Positions 48,097 to 56,560 of a stretch of DNA of 64,000 nt are shown here, one piece after another (the stretch's first letter is position 1; the number at the start of each line of letters is the position of its first letter). The DNA lies in NCBI GenBank assembly GCA_035652495.1, contig DASRDS010000003.1, forward strand, positions 43,085 to 107,084. The letters run 5' to 3'. Origin of the DNA: DASRDS01 sp035652495. GTDB taxonomy: Bacteria > Gemmatimonadota > Gemmatimonadetes > Gemmatimonadales > Gemmatimonadaceae. The position numbers and the translations under genes were made by a program. Under the pieces are notes generated by a model, which saw nothing but the letters and a program-made list of their open reading frames with translations, was not told where the DNA came from and searched no databases.

Positions 48097-49872
48097 GTGA
48101 CACGCGAGCGCGTTATTCCCCTGCTCGTCTGGGTCGCGTGCGGCGTTTACCTGGCCAGCCGGCTGCCGTACGGCTGGAACCCCCACGACGAAGGGCTCCT
48201 CGCGCAGACCGCCCTGCGCGTGCTCGGCGGCGAGCTGCCGCATCGGGATTTCGAGGATGCATATACGGGCGGACTGGCCATCTACCACGCCGGCGTTTTT
48301 CGGCTGCTGGGCACGAGCCTCATCTCGCTCCGCATCGCGCTCTGGGCCGCGTACATGGCGTGGCTGCCGCTCGTGTATTGGATCGCGCGACGGTTCGGGG
48401 CATGGGGACCCGCGACGTTCGTAACCGCGATCATCGCCGTGTGGTCCGTGCCGAACAGCGTCTCGGCCATGCCATCGTGGTACAATCTTTTTTTCGCGAC
48501 GGCCGGGGCCGCGGCGTTGTGTCGGTTCCTCGAGACCCGGCATCGCGGCTGGTTGGTCGCGGCCGGCATGGCCGGTGGGTTGTCCGTGCTCGCGAAGATC
48601 ACCGGGCTCGCGTACGTCGCGGCGGGACTGCTCGTGCTCGCCGGGAATGAGCGCGGCGAGACCACGACATCGCGCGGCTACTCCTGGTTCGTCACCGTGT
48701 CGCTGATGCTGTTCGTCGCGGTGCTGTCACGCGCGGTGTCGAAGCTGCCCGGCGTGTCGCCGCAGTGGCACTTCGTCGTGCCCGCAGCGACACTGTCGGC
48801 GTTCGTGTTGTGGCGCGAGTGGCATGGGCCGCCCACCGGGCGCGTGTCGCGGCTCATCGAAACCGGCGCATGGTTCGTCGGCGGGATCGCGATTCCGATC
48901 GGCATCTTTCTCATCCCGTACGGGACGAGTGGCTCCGTCCACGTGCTCGTGCAAGGGGCATTGATCTCGCCGCAGCAGCGGTTCGTGTACGCCATGGCCT
49001 TGCCCGCATCGCTGCGGACGCTATGGACAGTCATTCCATGGGTGATCGCGCTCGCGCCGTGGGGGAAGCCGAGTCGGGCGACGCTGGTCGTCGTTGGCCT
49101 GGTGCTCGCGGGGCTCTTGGCTGCCGGCACGCAGGGTGGGCCGGCGTATGCGGCCGTCTGGATGAGCCTCCGGCACGTCGCACCCGTGCTGGTCATCGCC
49201 GGCACGCTCGCGATGGCTCGCGGTTGGCGCGAAGGCGGCGGGCTGTGGACCGTGCTGTGCATGACCGCGCTGACGTCGCTCGTGCAGTTTCCGTACGCCG
49301 GGTCGCATTACTTCTCGTACTTTGCGGCGTTTCCGATTCTGACGGTGTTCGCGCTGGTGAGTGGGGCCGCCTCGGCATCGATCGGCGTATTGGTGGGCGC
49401 ATTCTTTTTCGGGTTCGCCGTCCTGTGCACGAATCCAGCGAAGTTTCGGACGGATGGGGTGGAGATCCCCATCGATGAGCAGCCAAGCGTGAAGTTCGAC
49501 GGACTCGTGGTGGACGCGAAGGATGCGCGGTGGTACGAGCGCATCGTGACGCTCGTGAAGAGCCACAGCCCGGAAGACGGATATGTCTATGCCGGGCCCG
49601 ATCTGCCGGAGATTCCGGTGTTGAGCCAGCGGGAGAATCCCACGCCCATCATCTACGACTTTTTGGACGACCCGCACGGACACGATTCGCGCGTGCTTCA
49701 GGCACTCGAGGAGAAGCACGTTGACGTCGTCGTCATCGGCCGGTTTCAGACGTTCTCACCGCCCATCGACACGGATCTGGATCACGAGCTGGCTTCGCGA
49801 TACCCTGCGTCCGAGATGGTCGGGCCCTACGAGGTGCGTTGGCTTGGATTCCCGACTAACGGCCACCGATGA
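48097..49872 (+). CDS. GT-C-type membrane glycosyltransferase (mannosyltransferase-like), 591 residues
   Basis: A polytopic membrane protein from a GTG start, 40 bp from the divergent malate synthase start. The first lumenal loop has the acidic pair in WNPHDEGLLAQTALRVLGGE, then LPHRDFEDAYTGGLAIYHAG, typical of GT-C enzymes that use polyprenol-phosphate sugars. About ten further hydrophobic segments follow (LVYWIARRFGAWGPATFVTA; FSYFAAFPILTVFALVSGAA). The C-terminal 130 residues form an extracytoplasmic domain (DGYVYAGPDLPEIPVLSQRE). It probably glycosylates a surface polymer or lipid. The next two genes, a methyltransferase and a GT2, run convergently. Confidence 0.8.
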   Translation: MTRERVIPLLVWVACGVYLASRLPYGWNPHDEGLLAQTALRVLGGELPHRDFEDAYTGGLAIYHAGVFRLLGTSLISLRIALWAAYMAWLPLVYWIARRFGAWGPATFVTAIIAVWSVPNSVSAMPSWYNLFFATAGAAALCRFLETRHRGWLVAAGMAGGLSVLAKITGLAYVAAGLLVLAGNERGETTTSRGYSWFVTVSLMLFVAVLSRAVSKLPGVSPQWHFVVPAATLSAFVLWREWHGPPTGRVSRLIETGAWFVGGIAIPIGIFLIPYGTSGSVHVLVQGALISPQQRFVYAMALPASLRTLWTVIPWVIALAPWGKPSRATLVVVGLVLAGLLAAGTQGGPAYAAVWMSLRHVAPVLVIAGTLAMARGWREGGGLWTVLCMTALTSLVQFPYAGSHYFSYFAAFPILTVFALVSGAASASIGVLVGAFFFGFAVLCTNPAKFRTDGVEIPIDEQPSVKFDGLVVDAKDARWYERIVTLVKSHSPEDGYVYAGPDLPEIPVLSQRENPTPIIYDFLDDPHGHDSRVLQALEEKHVDVVVIGRFQTFSPPIDTDLDHELASRYPASEMVGPYEVRWLGFPTNGHR

Positions 49873-50569
49873 CCAACAGTGACGTGCCAAACGACAGGTT
49901 CAGACCCCACTCCGCGCGCGAGAGATGGTAGAGGATCGCGTTGATGGGTCGCGGCGGAATCGAGGGAAGGACGGACGACTTGGGCTGGGCCACGGATTCC
50001 ACGAGATGCTGGATGTAGCGAATCGGAAACGTCCAGTGGAAGAAGTACTTGGCGCGGTGAATTCGGAATCCCACCTCGGCCGCCAGCGCTCGGAACGACG
50101 ATTTCGTGTAGCGCGTCACGTGCTCGTTCATGACGTCGTGGCTCGTCCAGACCGACATGAACGCCGGCACCGTGATGAGCATCGTCCCGGAGGGCTCTAA
50201 CAAGGACAACGCATGCGAGAGGGCCTCGGCTGGATGCGCGAGGTGTTCCAGGACATCCAGCATCACGATCAAGCCATACGGTGCCGCCGGCTGAAACGTC
50301 GCATCGAACGGACGAATGAAGATCGCGCCGCGACGCCCCGGGTCATCGGTCACGAGCGCGGCCGACGGTTCGATGCCTTCAATCGACGACGAGAACTCCG
50401 AGAGGCGATCGAAGAAGAGGCCATCGCCGCAGCCGATGTCCAGGATGCGGGACCAGCCACCCGCAGGGGCGAGCGTGCGGAGGACGTCGACGATCGCGGC
50501 CTCTCGCGCCCTCCACCACCAGTGCGCCTCGTACAGACGACGGTACGCACGACCGTACTCAGGATCCAC
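49856..50569 (-). CDS. Class I SAM-dependent methyltransferase
   Basis: A 237-residue methyltransferase (Methyltransf_11/23 type). SAM motif I RILDIGCGDGLFFDRLSEFS (about residues 42-60), motif II region IEGIEPSAAL, motif IV GLIVMLDVLEHLAHPAEALS (about residues 98-118), then TMLITVPAFMSVWTSHDVMN and HVTRYTKSSFRALAAEVGF. The NEHVTRYTK and CHW-rich C-terminus match methyltransferases in polysaccharide/glycolipid clusters. It overlaps the convergent GT-C gene by 17 bp and its 5' end by 11 bp the GT2 gene. Target unknown. Confidence 0.88.
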   Translation of the reverse strand: MDPEYGRAYRRLYEAHWWWRAREAAIVDVLRTLAPAGGWSRILDIGCGDGLFFDRLSEFSSSIEGIEPSAALVTDDPGRRGAIFIRPFDATFQPAAPYGLIVMLDVLEHLAHPAEALSHALSLLEPSGTMLITVPAFMSVWTSHDVMNEHVTRYTKSSFRALAAEVGFRIHRAKYFFHWTFPIRYIQHLVESVAQPKSSVLPSIPPRPINAILYHLSRAEWGLNLSFGTSLLVIGGR

Positions 50570-51488
50570 GCTTGAGCCGCGCGACGACGTAGATGGGCCG
50601 GGCCTTCACCTCTTCATAGATCCGGCCCACGTACTCGCCAATCACGCCCACGAAGAAGATGTTCACGCCCGAGAGAAACGTCACGAGGATCGTCAGCGCC
50701 GTGAACCCGGCGGGCGAGCGGTCGAGAACGAGCCGGGCGTAGAGCGCGTACACGGCGAACACGAACGCGAGCGCGATCGCCGCCGCGCCCACGAGCGCCG
50801 CCGCCCGCAGCGGCACAATGGAGAAGGCAAAAATCCCATCCGACGCGAGCCGGAGCAGCTTCAGAATGCTGTACTTGCTGGACCCGGCGGCTCGCGCGTC
50901 GCGCTCGACCGGAACGCCGATCTGACGGAATCCCGCCCAGACCCGCAGGCCGCGCAGATAGCGGTTGCGCTCCGGCGCCGCGCGAATGTGATCGACGACG
51001 CGCCGCGACATGAGACCGAAATCGCCGGCGTCGAGTGGCAGCCGGAGGTCGGCCAACCGCAGCGCGAGCCGATAGAAGATGAAGTAAGACAACCGGAGCA
51101 GCCACGACTCCTTGCGCTGCACCCGCTGCGCGTACACGACGTCGAACCCGGCGGCATGGTGCGCGAGGAACGTCGGAACGGCCTCGGGAGGATCCTGGAG
51201 GTCGCCGTCCATGAGGACGACCGCGTCGCCGGTCGCATGATCGAGCGCCGCGGTCAACGCGGCCTGGTGTCCGAAGTTCCGCGAGAGCGTCACGACGACG
51301 AGCCGCGGATCAGCGTCCGCGGCGGCGTTCAGCAGGCGCGGCGTGTCATCCGAGCTGCCATCGTCGGCGATGACGATCTCGTGCGGTCCATCCGGGATCT
51401 GATCGAGCACCGCGCCGACCCGGCGCAGGAGCTCGGGGAGGACTTCCTGCTCGTTGTAGAGCGGTATCGCGATCGACAGCCGGGTCAC
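50559..51488 (-). CDS. Family 2 glycosyltransferase, polyprenyl-phosphate sugar transferase type
   Basis: A 309-residue GT2 from GTG 51488. N-terminal domain: LSIAIPLYNEQEVLPELLRR, EIVIADDGSSDDTPRLLNAA, AALTAALDHATGDAVVLMDG, DLQDPPEAVPTFL (the DxD-like DGD), QRVQRKESWLLRLSYFIFYR. Two membrane helices close the protein (AALVGAAAIALAFVFAVYAL and ILVTFLSGVNIFFVGVIGEY), then YVGRIYEEVKARPIYVVARL. This layout is that of GtrB/ArnC-like enzymes that load a sugar onto undecaprenyl phosphate. It overlaps the next methyltransferase gene by 4 bp and so is co-transcribed with it. Confidence 0.9.
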   Translation of the reverse strand: MTRLSIAIPLYNEQEVLPELLRRVGAVLDQIPDGPHEIVIADDGSSDDTPRLLNAAADADPRLVVVTLSRNFGHQAALTAALDHATGDAVVLMDGDLQDPPEAVPTFLAHHAAGFDVVYAQRVQRKESWLLRLSYFIFYRLALRLADLRLPLDAGDFGLMSRRVVDHIRAAPERNRYLRGLRVWAGFRQIGVPVERDARAAGSSKYSILKLLRLASDGIFAFSIVPLRAAALVGAAAIALAFVFAVYALYARLVLDRSPAGFTALTILVTFLSGVNIFFVGVIGEYVGRIYEEVKARPIYVVARLKRGS

Positions 51489-52078
51489 CGGCGCTGACCC
51501 TTGAAGTACACCATGTTCCAGAGCGTGACACCGAAGGCCCCCAGCGGATACGGCTCGAACACCACCGGCCGATACGACTCCTCGAACAGGGAGCGCCACT
51601 CGGCGAGCGGACGCGGGAAATCACCACGATCCAGCTTCGCCAAGGTCAGGGCGATACTCGGGCGATCGGGACGGATCAAGTCCAGAATATGAATGGCGCC
51701 ATCCTCCGTCAGCAGCGTCGCGACATGCGACAGAATACGGCGCGCCGACGGCGTGTCGACGTGATGCAAAAAACTATTCAAGAAAATAAAATCGAAGCGC
51801 TCGGCGGGGTCGACCACGTAGGTCGTGGCATCGGCGGCGATGAACGTGCGACCGGTGCGGCGACGGGCGGCGTCGATATAGCGTGGGTTGATGTCGATAC
51901 CGACATAGTCGGCATGCGCGAAATGGTGCGTGTTCGTGCCCGGGCCACAGCCGACGTCGAGCACGCGGCGGATCCGGCTCACGTCGTTCCGCGCCGCAAT
52001 GGGAGCGAATTTGCGCTCGGCGAACGGGGCCTGCCAGAGTCGGTAGACGAGCGTGTGCTCTAAAACGCTATCGGTCAC
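51485..52078 (-). CDS. Class I SAM-dependent methyltransferase
   Basis: A 197-residue methyltransferase from GTG 52078. SAM motif I: RIRRVLDVGCGPGTNTHHFA, then DYVGIDINPRYIDAARRRTG; IV: ERFDFIFLNSFLHHVDTPSA; then HVATLLTEDGAIHILDLIRP. Its 3' end overlaps the GT2 start (GTGA) and its 5' end the exported-protein stop by 4 bp. Target not inferable; context suggests the same glycan or lipid pathway. Confidence 0.85.
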   Translation of the reverse strand: MTDSVLEHTLVYRLWQAPFAERKFAPIAARNDVSRIRRVLDVGCGPGTNTHHFAHADYVGIDINPRYIDAARRRTGRTFIAADATTYVVDPAERFDFIFLNSFLHHVDTPSARRILSHVATLLTEDGAIHILDLIRPDRPSIALTLAKLDRGDFPRPLAEWRSLFEESYRPVVFEPYPLGAFGVTLWNMVYFKGQRR

Positions 52079-52704
52079 CGGCCAAACGTAACGACCTGCG
52101 GTTGCGCCGGCGCGATCATGATGTGCGCCCACGGCTTGCCCGGGTACATGAGCCACGGACCGCCATCGTTCAGCGGCTGAACGGTGAGGCCAGTGCTGGC
52201 GGGCGTCGCGTACGGCATGTACACGACGTAGAGATACCGCGCGCCCTTCACACCCGAGTCGCTGACTTGCTCGCGCGGAGCCCCGTACTGATAGAGCGCC
52301 GTCGGCGTCTTTGGCATCGCGAGCTTGCCCGCGCGGATCTCGCGCGCCCGGACCGAGTCGGCGGAGTCGGACGAGAGACCCTGGGCCCGCAGCTCGCGGC
52401 CGCGCGCCATGAAGGGCTCTAAGGCCTTGAAGTAGCAGGAGACGTGAAAGTTCTTGTGGTGCGGGTCATCCGCCAGGCAAATGAGATCGTTCGTGCCTTT
52501 GCGCAGCGTCACCCACTTCCCCGCGCTGTCGGTCCCCAGCACCGTCGCGCCCGCACGGAGCGTGGACGGCGCCGGGCTGACCGCCTGCGCGATGCGCAGC
52601 GCAGGCGATTGGGCGCCGGCCGATAACGCGGCGGCAGAGAGGGCGCAACACCAGCTACGCGCGAACCAGTTTCTTGTACGCGATCCTATGCGGTTGGTCA
52701 GCAT
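52075..52704 (-). CDS. Exported hypothetical protein
   Basis: A 209-residue secreted protein. From ATG 52704: MLTNRIGSRTRNWFARSWCC, then the hydrophobic ALSAAALSAGAQSPA is a signal peptide. The mature part (GATVLGTDSAGKWVTLRKGT, NDLICLADDPHHKNFHVSCY, FKALEPFMARGRELRAQGLS, PKTPTALYQYGAPREQ, ARYLYVVYMPYATPASTGLT, GGPWLMYPGKPWAHIMI) belongs to a family of unknown function common in soil bacteria. It overlaps the end of the ettA gene on the same strand by 50 bp, an unusual overlap that depends on the start chosen; a later start would shorten it. Confidence 0.7.
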   Translation of the reverse strand: MLTNRIGSRTRNWFARSWCCALSAAALSAGAQSPALRIAQAVSPAPSTLRAGATVLGTDSAGKWVTLRKGTNDLICLADDPHHKNFHVSCYFKALEPFMARGRELRAQGLSSDSADSVRAREIRAGKLAMPKTPTALYQYGAPREQVSDSGVKGARYLYVVYMPYATPASTGLTVQPLNDGGPWLMYPGKPWAHIMIAPAQPQVVTFGR

Positions 52705-54331
52705 CGGTGCCCTTCCGCTTGTGAAGGTCTTCGGAATACGCGCGGTAGTTGCCCTCGAACCACACCACTTCGCTGTTGCCTTCGAAGGCAAGAATGTGCG
52801 TCGCGATGCGATCCAGGAACCAGCGATCGTGCGAGATCACGACGGCACAGCCCGCGAAGTCGAGTAAGGCTTCTTCCAAGGCACGCAGCGTGTCTACGTC
52901 GAGATCGTTGGTCGGTTCGTCGAGCAACAGCAGATTGCCGCCAGACTTCAACAACTTCGCGAGATGCAACCGATTGCGCTCGCCTCCCGACAGATCCCCG
53001 ACTTTCTTCTGTTGGTCGGCGCCGCGGAAGTTGAAGCTCGCGAGGTACGCGCGAGCATTGAGCTCCCGTTTGCCGACCATGATCAGGTCACTGCCACCAC
53101 TGACTTCCTGATACACCGTGTTCGAGCCATTGAGCTCTCGGCCCTGGTCCACATACGCCAGCGAGACCGTCTCGCCCACGGTGAGCGTGCCGCTATCGGC
53201 GGCCTCCTGGCCGACGATCATCCGGAATAGCGTCGTCTTACCCGCCCCGTTCGGCCCAATCACGCCGACAATGCCGCCGCGCGGAAGACTGAAGGAAAGA
53301 CTGTCAAACAGCAGCGTGTCGCCAAAGGATTTTTTCAAATCCTTCGCAATGACGACATCATTGCCGAGTCGCGGCGGCGGCGGGATGATGATTTCGTTTT
53401 GCAGCACCCGCTCGGCCGTGTCCGCCTTCTCCAGCTCTTCATAGCGCTGCACCCGAGCCTTTGATTTGGCCTGCCGCGCACGAGGCGCCATCCGCACCCA
53501 TTCGAGCTCGCGCTCCAACGTGCGCTGACGGGCCGAGGCCTGTTTTTCTTCCTGGGCGAGGCGCGTGCGCTTTTGGTCGAGCCACGAGGAGTAGTTCCCC
53601 TCGTACGGAATGCCATGACCACGATCCAGCTCGAGAATCCAGCCGGCGACATTGTCGAGGAAATACCGATCGTGCGTGACGGCGACCACCGTACCCTTGA
53701 ACTCCGCGAGATGGCGCTCCAACCACGCCACGCTTTCGGCGTCGAGATGGTTGGTCGGCTCATCCAACAGCAGCATGTCCGGCTCTTCGAGCAGAATGCG
53801 ACAGAGCGCCACCCGGCGCCGCTCACCGCCCGACAGACGCGACACCTCGGCGTCGCCCGGCGGCAGCCGCAACGCGTCCATCGCGATCTCAATGTGGCGA
53901 TCGAGCTCCCAGGCATTGACGGCGTCGATGCGCTCCTGAACCTTGGCCTGATCGTCCAAGAGTTTCTGCATCTCGTCGTCCGACATGGGCTCGGCGAACT
54001 TCGCCGAGATCTCTTCGAACCGAGTCAACAGCGCCCGGGTCGATTTGACCGCCTCTTCGACATTGCCGCGCACATCTTTCGACGGGTCGAGATTCGGCTC
54101 CTGGGGCAAAAAGCCGATCCGCGTACCTTGATGCGGCCAGGCCTCCCCCTGGAAGTCCTGGTCGACGCCAGCCATGATCTTGAGCAGCGATGATTTGCCG
54201 GCGCCGTTCGCGCCCAGGACGCCGATTTTCGCGCCCGGGTAAAACGAGAGATAAATGTCGCGCAGGATCTCCCGCGAGGGCGGGACGACTTTGCGCAGAC
54301 CCTTCATGACGTAGATGAATTGGGGAGCCAC
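52655..54331 (-). CDS. ettA: Energy-dependent translational throttle protein EttA (ABC-F)
   Basis: A 558-residue ABC-F ATPase, close to the usual EttA length. Two ABC cassettes: Walker A GVLGANGAGKSSLLKIMAG and GVIGPNGAGKTTLFRMIVG; signatures RLSGGERRRVALCRILLEEP and DLSGGERNRLHLAKLLKSGG; Walker B with LLLDEPTNHLD and LLLDEPTNDLD. The EttA-type arm (WLDQKRTRLAQEEKQASARQ) and linker (PRARQAKSKARVQRYEELEK) are present. It gates ribosomes by ATP/ADP ratio. GTG 54331 (MAPQFIYVMKGLRKVVPP) matches the family start; the first 17 bp overlap the divergent gene at 54315. Confidence 0.95.
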   Translation of the reverse strand: MAPQFIYVMKGLRKVVPPSREILRDIYLSFYPGAKIGVLGANGAGKSSLLKIMAGVDQDFQGEAWPHQGTRIGFLPQEPNLDPSKDVRGNVEEAVKSTRALLTRFEEISAKFAEPMSDDEMQKLLDDQAKVQERIDAVNAWELDRHIEIAMDALRLPPGDAEVSRLSGGERRRVALCRILLEEPDMLLLDEPTNHLDAESVAWLERHLAEFKGTVVAVTHDRYFLDNVAGWILELDRGHGIPYEGNYSSWLDQKRTRLAQEEKQASARQRTLERELEWVRMAPRARQAKSKARVQRYEELEKADTAERVLQNEIIIPPPPRLGNDVVIAKDLKKSFGDTLLFDSLSFSLPRGGIVGVIGPNGAGKTTLFRMIVGQEAADSGTLTVGETVSLAYVDQGRELNGSNTVYQEVSGGSDLIMVGKRELNARAYLASFNFRGADQQKKVGDLSGGERNRLHLAKLLKSGGNLLLLDEPTNDLDVDTLRALEEALLDFAGCAVVISHDRWFLDRIATHILAFEGNSEVVWFEGNYRAYSEDLHKRKGTDADQPHRIAYKKLVRA

Positions 54332-55868
54332 GAAGCAAAGTTTAACCGCGCTGACCCTGGGCGCGCTTGTCTTCGCCTTGGTCATGCTGGGAACCCGGGT
54401 CCCTCCCGGACCCGGCCTGCTCGGCGACGCGGCCGGCTATCTGGGCTCCGCGGAATCACTGGTCCATCACGGTAACCTGCGGGTCCCGTTCGCGCCCTAC
54501 GTGAGCGCCGACAGCACGTCGCCACTCGACCATTGGCCGCCAGGATTCCCGATCGCCATCGCCGCCCCATTGCGCGCCGGTTTTTCGCCGATCACGAGCG
54601 CACGTTTGGTCGTCGCGACATCCGCCGCCATCACGTGCGCGGTCATTGTGCTCCTGCTGGGGTCGAACGCCGGCCTCGCTTGGGGACTGGCGGCCGCGGG
54701 CGCGGTCGGCATCACCGCCTCGGTCGTGAGTGTCCACCTGGACGTCGTGAGCGAGCCGCCATTCATCACCGCGGTCGTGGCCACACTCGCCCTCATGGCC
54801 ATGAGGCCCAATCGCCCCGTCCTCTACGGACTGACGGCCGCGGTCTCACTGCTGATGCGCTACTTGGGACTCGCCATTGTGAGCGCCGCGGCCTTCTGGG
54901 CTCTGATGCAGCCGGCCTCGAGCACGTGGGAGCGCATTCGGCGCGCGGTGCTCGCGGCCTTGCCGGGCATCATCGTCTGGGTCGCCTGGACGCTGTTCAT
55001 GCGCGCGCACGGTACCGAAGCCCGCCAGGTGCACATCGACCCGACCCCGCTCGACTCGGCGCGACAACTCGTCGGCGCGACGCTCTCATGGCTGGCGCCC
55101 GACACCGTCGGCAGTGGACTCACCAACTTTCGTGCGTTGCGCATCATGCTCAAGGCGGCGCTGACGTTCGGTGTTATCTACGTGCTGGCGCGTCAGTGGC
55201 GCGGTGAACCCAACGCCACCAGGCGCACGATCTGGGCAAGCCTGCTGCTGGTCGCGGCGCTCCTTGGGATGCTGGCGGCCGCGGATTACTTCAACCGCGC
55301 GTCGACATTCTATGATCGGGTGTTCTCTCCGGTGCACGCGCTCTTGGATCTTGCCATCGTCGCCGCCCTCGCGCTCTGGTGGCGGACGACACGACGCCAT
55401 GCCATCGCGATCGCCGCCGTCGTCGCATGGGTCGTCGCGTCGGGAAAAGCCACGGCCGACGTCGTGCACGTGGGTCGGACCGTCGGGTTCTACCATTCGA
55501 CCCGGGAGAACGTGGACGCCCCGCTCTGGCGGTGGGTGCGCGACTCGACCCCCACACGACCAGAAGCCCTCTTCACGAACGACAACGCCGATGTGTACTT
55601 CATGAGCCACCGCCCGTCGCGCGGGCTGCCATTGGTCTTTGACGCGGACACGGCGCGCGCGTTGGCGGCCGCGCTGGGTCGACAACCGGCACTCATCGTC
55701 TGGTCCGCGGGATACACCGAGAGCGTGCTCTTTCCGGAGCTCCTGCCACAGGCCACGACCGTCCAGAAGTTGGAAGCGACCTTGCCCCTGCGACGGATCG
55801 CCGTGTTTCCACAGGGGATCGTCTGGAAGTACGATCCGGCACTCGACACGCTGAGGGGATCGCACTGA
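54315..55868 (+). CDS. GT-C-type membrane glycosyltransferase-like protein, 517 residues
   Basis: A polytopic protein from ATG 54315. The early acidic loop GPGLLGDAAGYLGSAESLVH, HGNLRVPFAPYVS and DHWPPGFPIAIAAPLRAG resembles that of the protein at 57721 (SGDVMFYLGAGESLAHGGGV, HYPPGFSIALGS), so the two are paralogues. About nine further membrane segments follow, then a C-terminal outer domain (MSHRPSRGLPLVFDADTARA, WSAGYTESVLFPELLPQ). Probable polyprenol-sugar-dependent transferase; acceptor unknown. It overlaps the ettA start and is followed without gap by a methyltransferase gene. Confidence 0.75.
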   Translation: MNWGATKQSLTALTLGALVFALVMLGTRVPPGPGLLGDAAGYLGSAESLVHHGNLRVPFAPYVSADSTSPLDHWPPGFPIAIAAPLRAGFSPITSARLVVATSAAITCAVIVLLLGSNAGLAWGLAAAGAVGITASVVSVHLDVVSEPPFITAVVATLALMAMRPNRPVLYGLTAAVSLLMRYLGLAIVSAAAFWALMQPASSTWERIRRAVLAALPGIIVWVAWTLFMRAHGTEARQVHIDPTPLDSARQLVGATLSWLAPDTVGSGLTNFRALRIMLKAALTFGVIYVLARQWRGEPNATRRTIWASLLLVAALLGMLAAADYFNRASTFYDRVFSPVHALLDLAIVAALALWWRTTRRHAIAIAAVVAWVVASGKATADVVHVGRTVGFYHSTRENVDAPLWRWVRDSTPTRPEALFTNDNADVYFMSHRPSRGLPLVFDADTARALAAALGRQPALIVWSAGYTESVLFPELLPQATTVQKLEATLPLRRIAVFPQGIVWKYDPALDTLRGSH

Positions 55869-56560
55869 TGGAGCCCGCGTTCGACGGATGCGCCGATCGA
55901 TACGAAGAGGAGCTGGCGCAGGGCCTTTCGGTCACCGGCGAAGGCATGGACTACTATGCGCGCGAGCGGCTGCGCTGGGTCAGGCGATTAGTGGAGCGGG
56001 ATCGTGCCGCGGTCAACCGCGTGCTCGACTTCGGCTGCGGAGTCGGACGTGCCACACCGTATCTGTTCGAGATACTCGGCGCGCAGGATGTCGTCGGTGT
56101 CGACGTCTCCACCCGATCACTGGAGAAAGCACGCGAGCAGTACGCCTCCGCCCACGCTCGATTCGTATCACCCGCGGACATCGACGGGACACTTGGGCCC
56201 TTCGATCTCGCATTTACCAACGGCGTGTTTCATCACATTCCGCCGGCGCAGCGGGCAGCAGCCGTGCGATTTGTCCATGACGCTCTCAGACCCGGCGGCG
56301 TATTTGCGTTCTGGGAGAACAACCCTTGGAACCCTGGCACGCGCTACATCATGAGTCGCGTGAGCTTCGATGCGGACGCGATTACCCTGCCACCGCCAGA
56401 ATCACGCGCCTTGCTTCGCGGCGCCGGCTTTCAGGTCCTCGGCACGACATCTCGGTTCTATTTTCCGCGGTCCTTGGCACTGCTGCGAGGACTCGAGCCC
56501 GCGCTCGCGAGCCTTCCGCTCGGCGGTCAGTATCTCGTCTGGTGCCGGCGCCCGAGCTGA
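55868..56560 (+). CDS. Class I SAM-dependent methyltransferase
   Basis: A 230-residue methyltransferase. SAM motif I: VNRVLDFGCGVGRATPYLFE (about residues 46-65), then VVGVDVSTRSLEKAREQYAS, and motif IV FDLAFTNGVFHHIPPAQRAA; HDALRPGGVFAFWENNPWNP follows. The ATG overlaps the stop of the preceding GT-C gene (TGATG), so they are co-translated. The last 34 bp overlap the convergent GT2 gene. It likely modifies the same glycan or lipid. Confidence 0.85.
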   Translation: MEPAFDGCADRYEEELAQGLSVTGEGMDYYARERLRWVRRLVERDRAAVNRVLDFGCGVGRATPYLFEILGAQDVVGVDVSTRSLEKAREQYASAHARFVSPADIDGTLGPFDLAFTNGVFHHIPPAQRAAAVRFVHDALRPGGVFAFWENNPWNPGTRYIMSRVSFDADAITLPPPESRALLRGAGFQVLGTTSRFYFPRSLALLRGLEPALASLPLGGQYLVWCRRPS

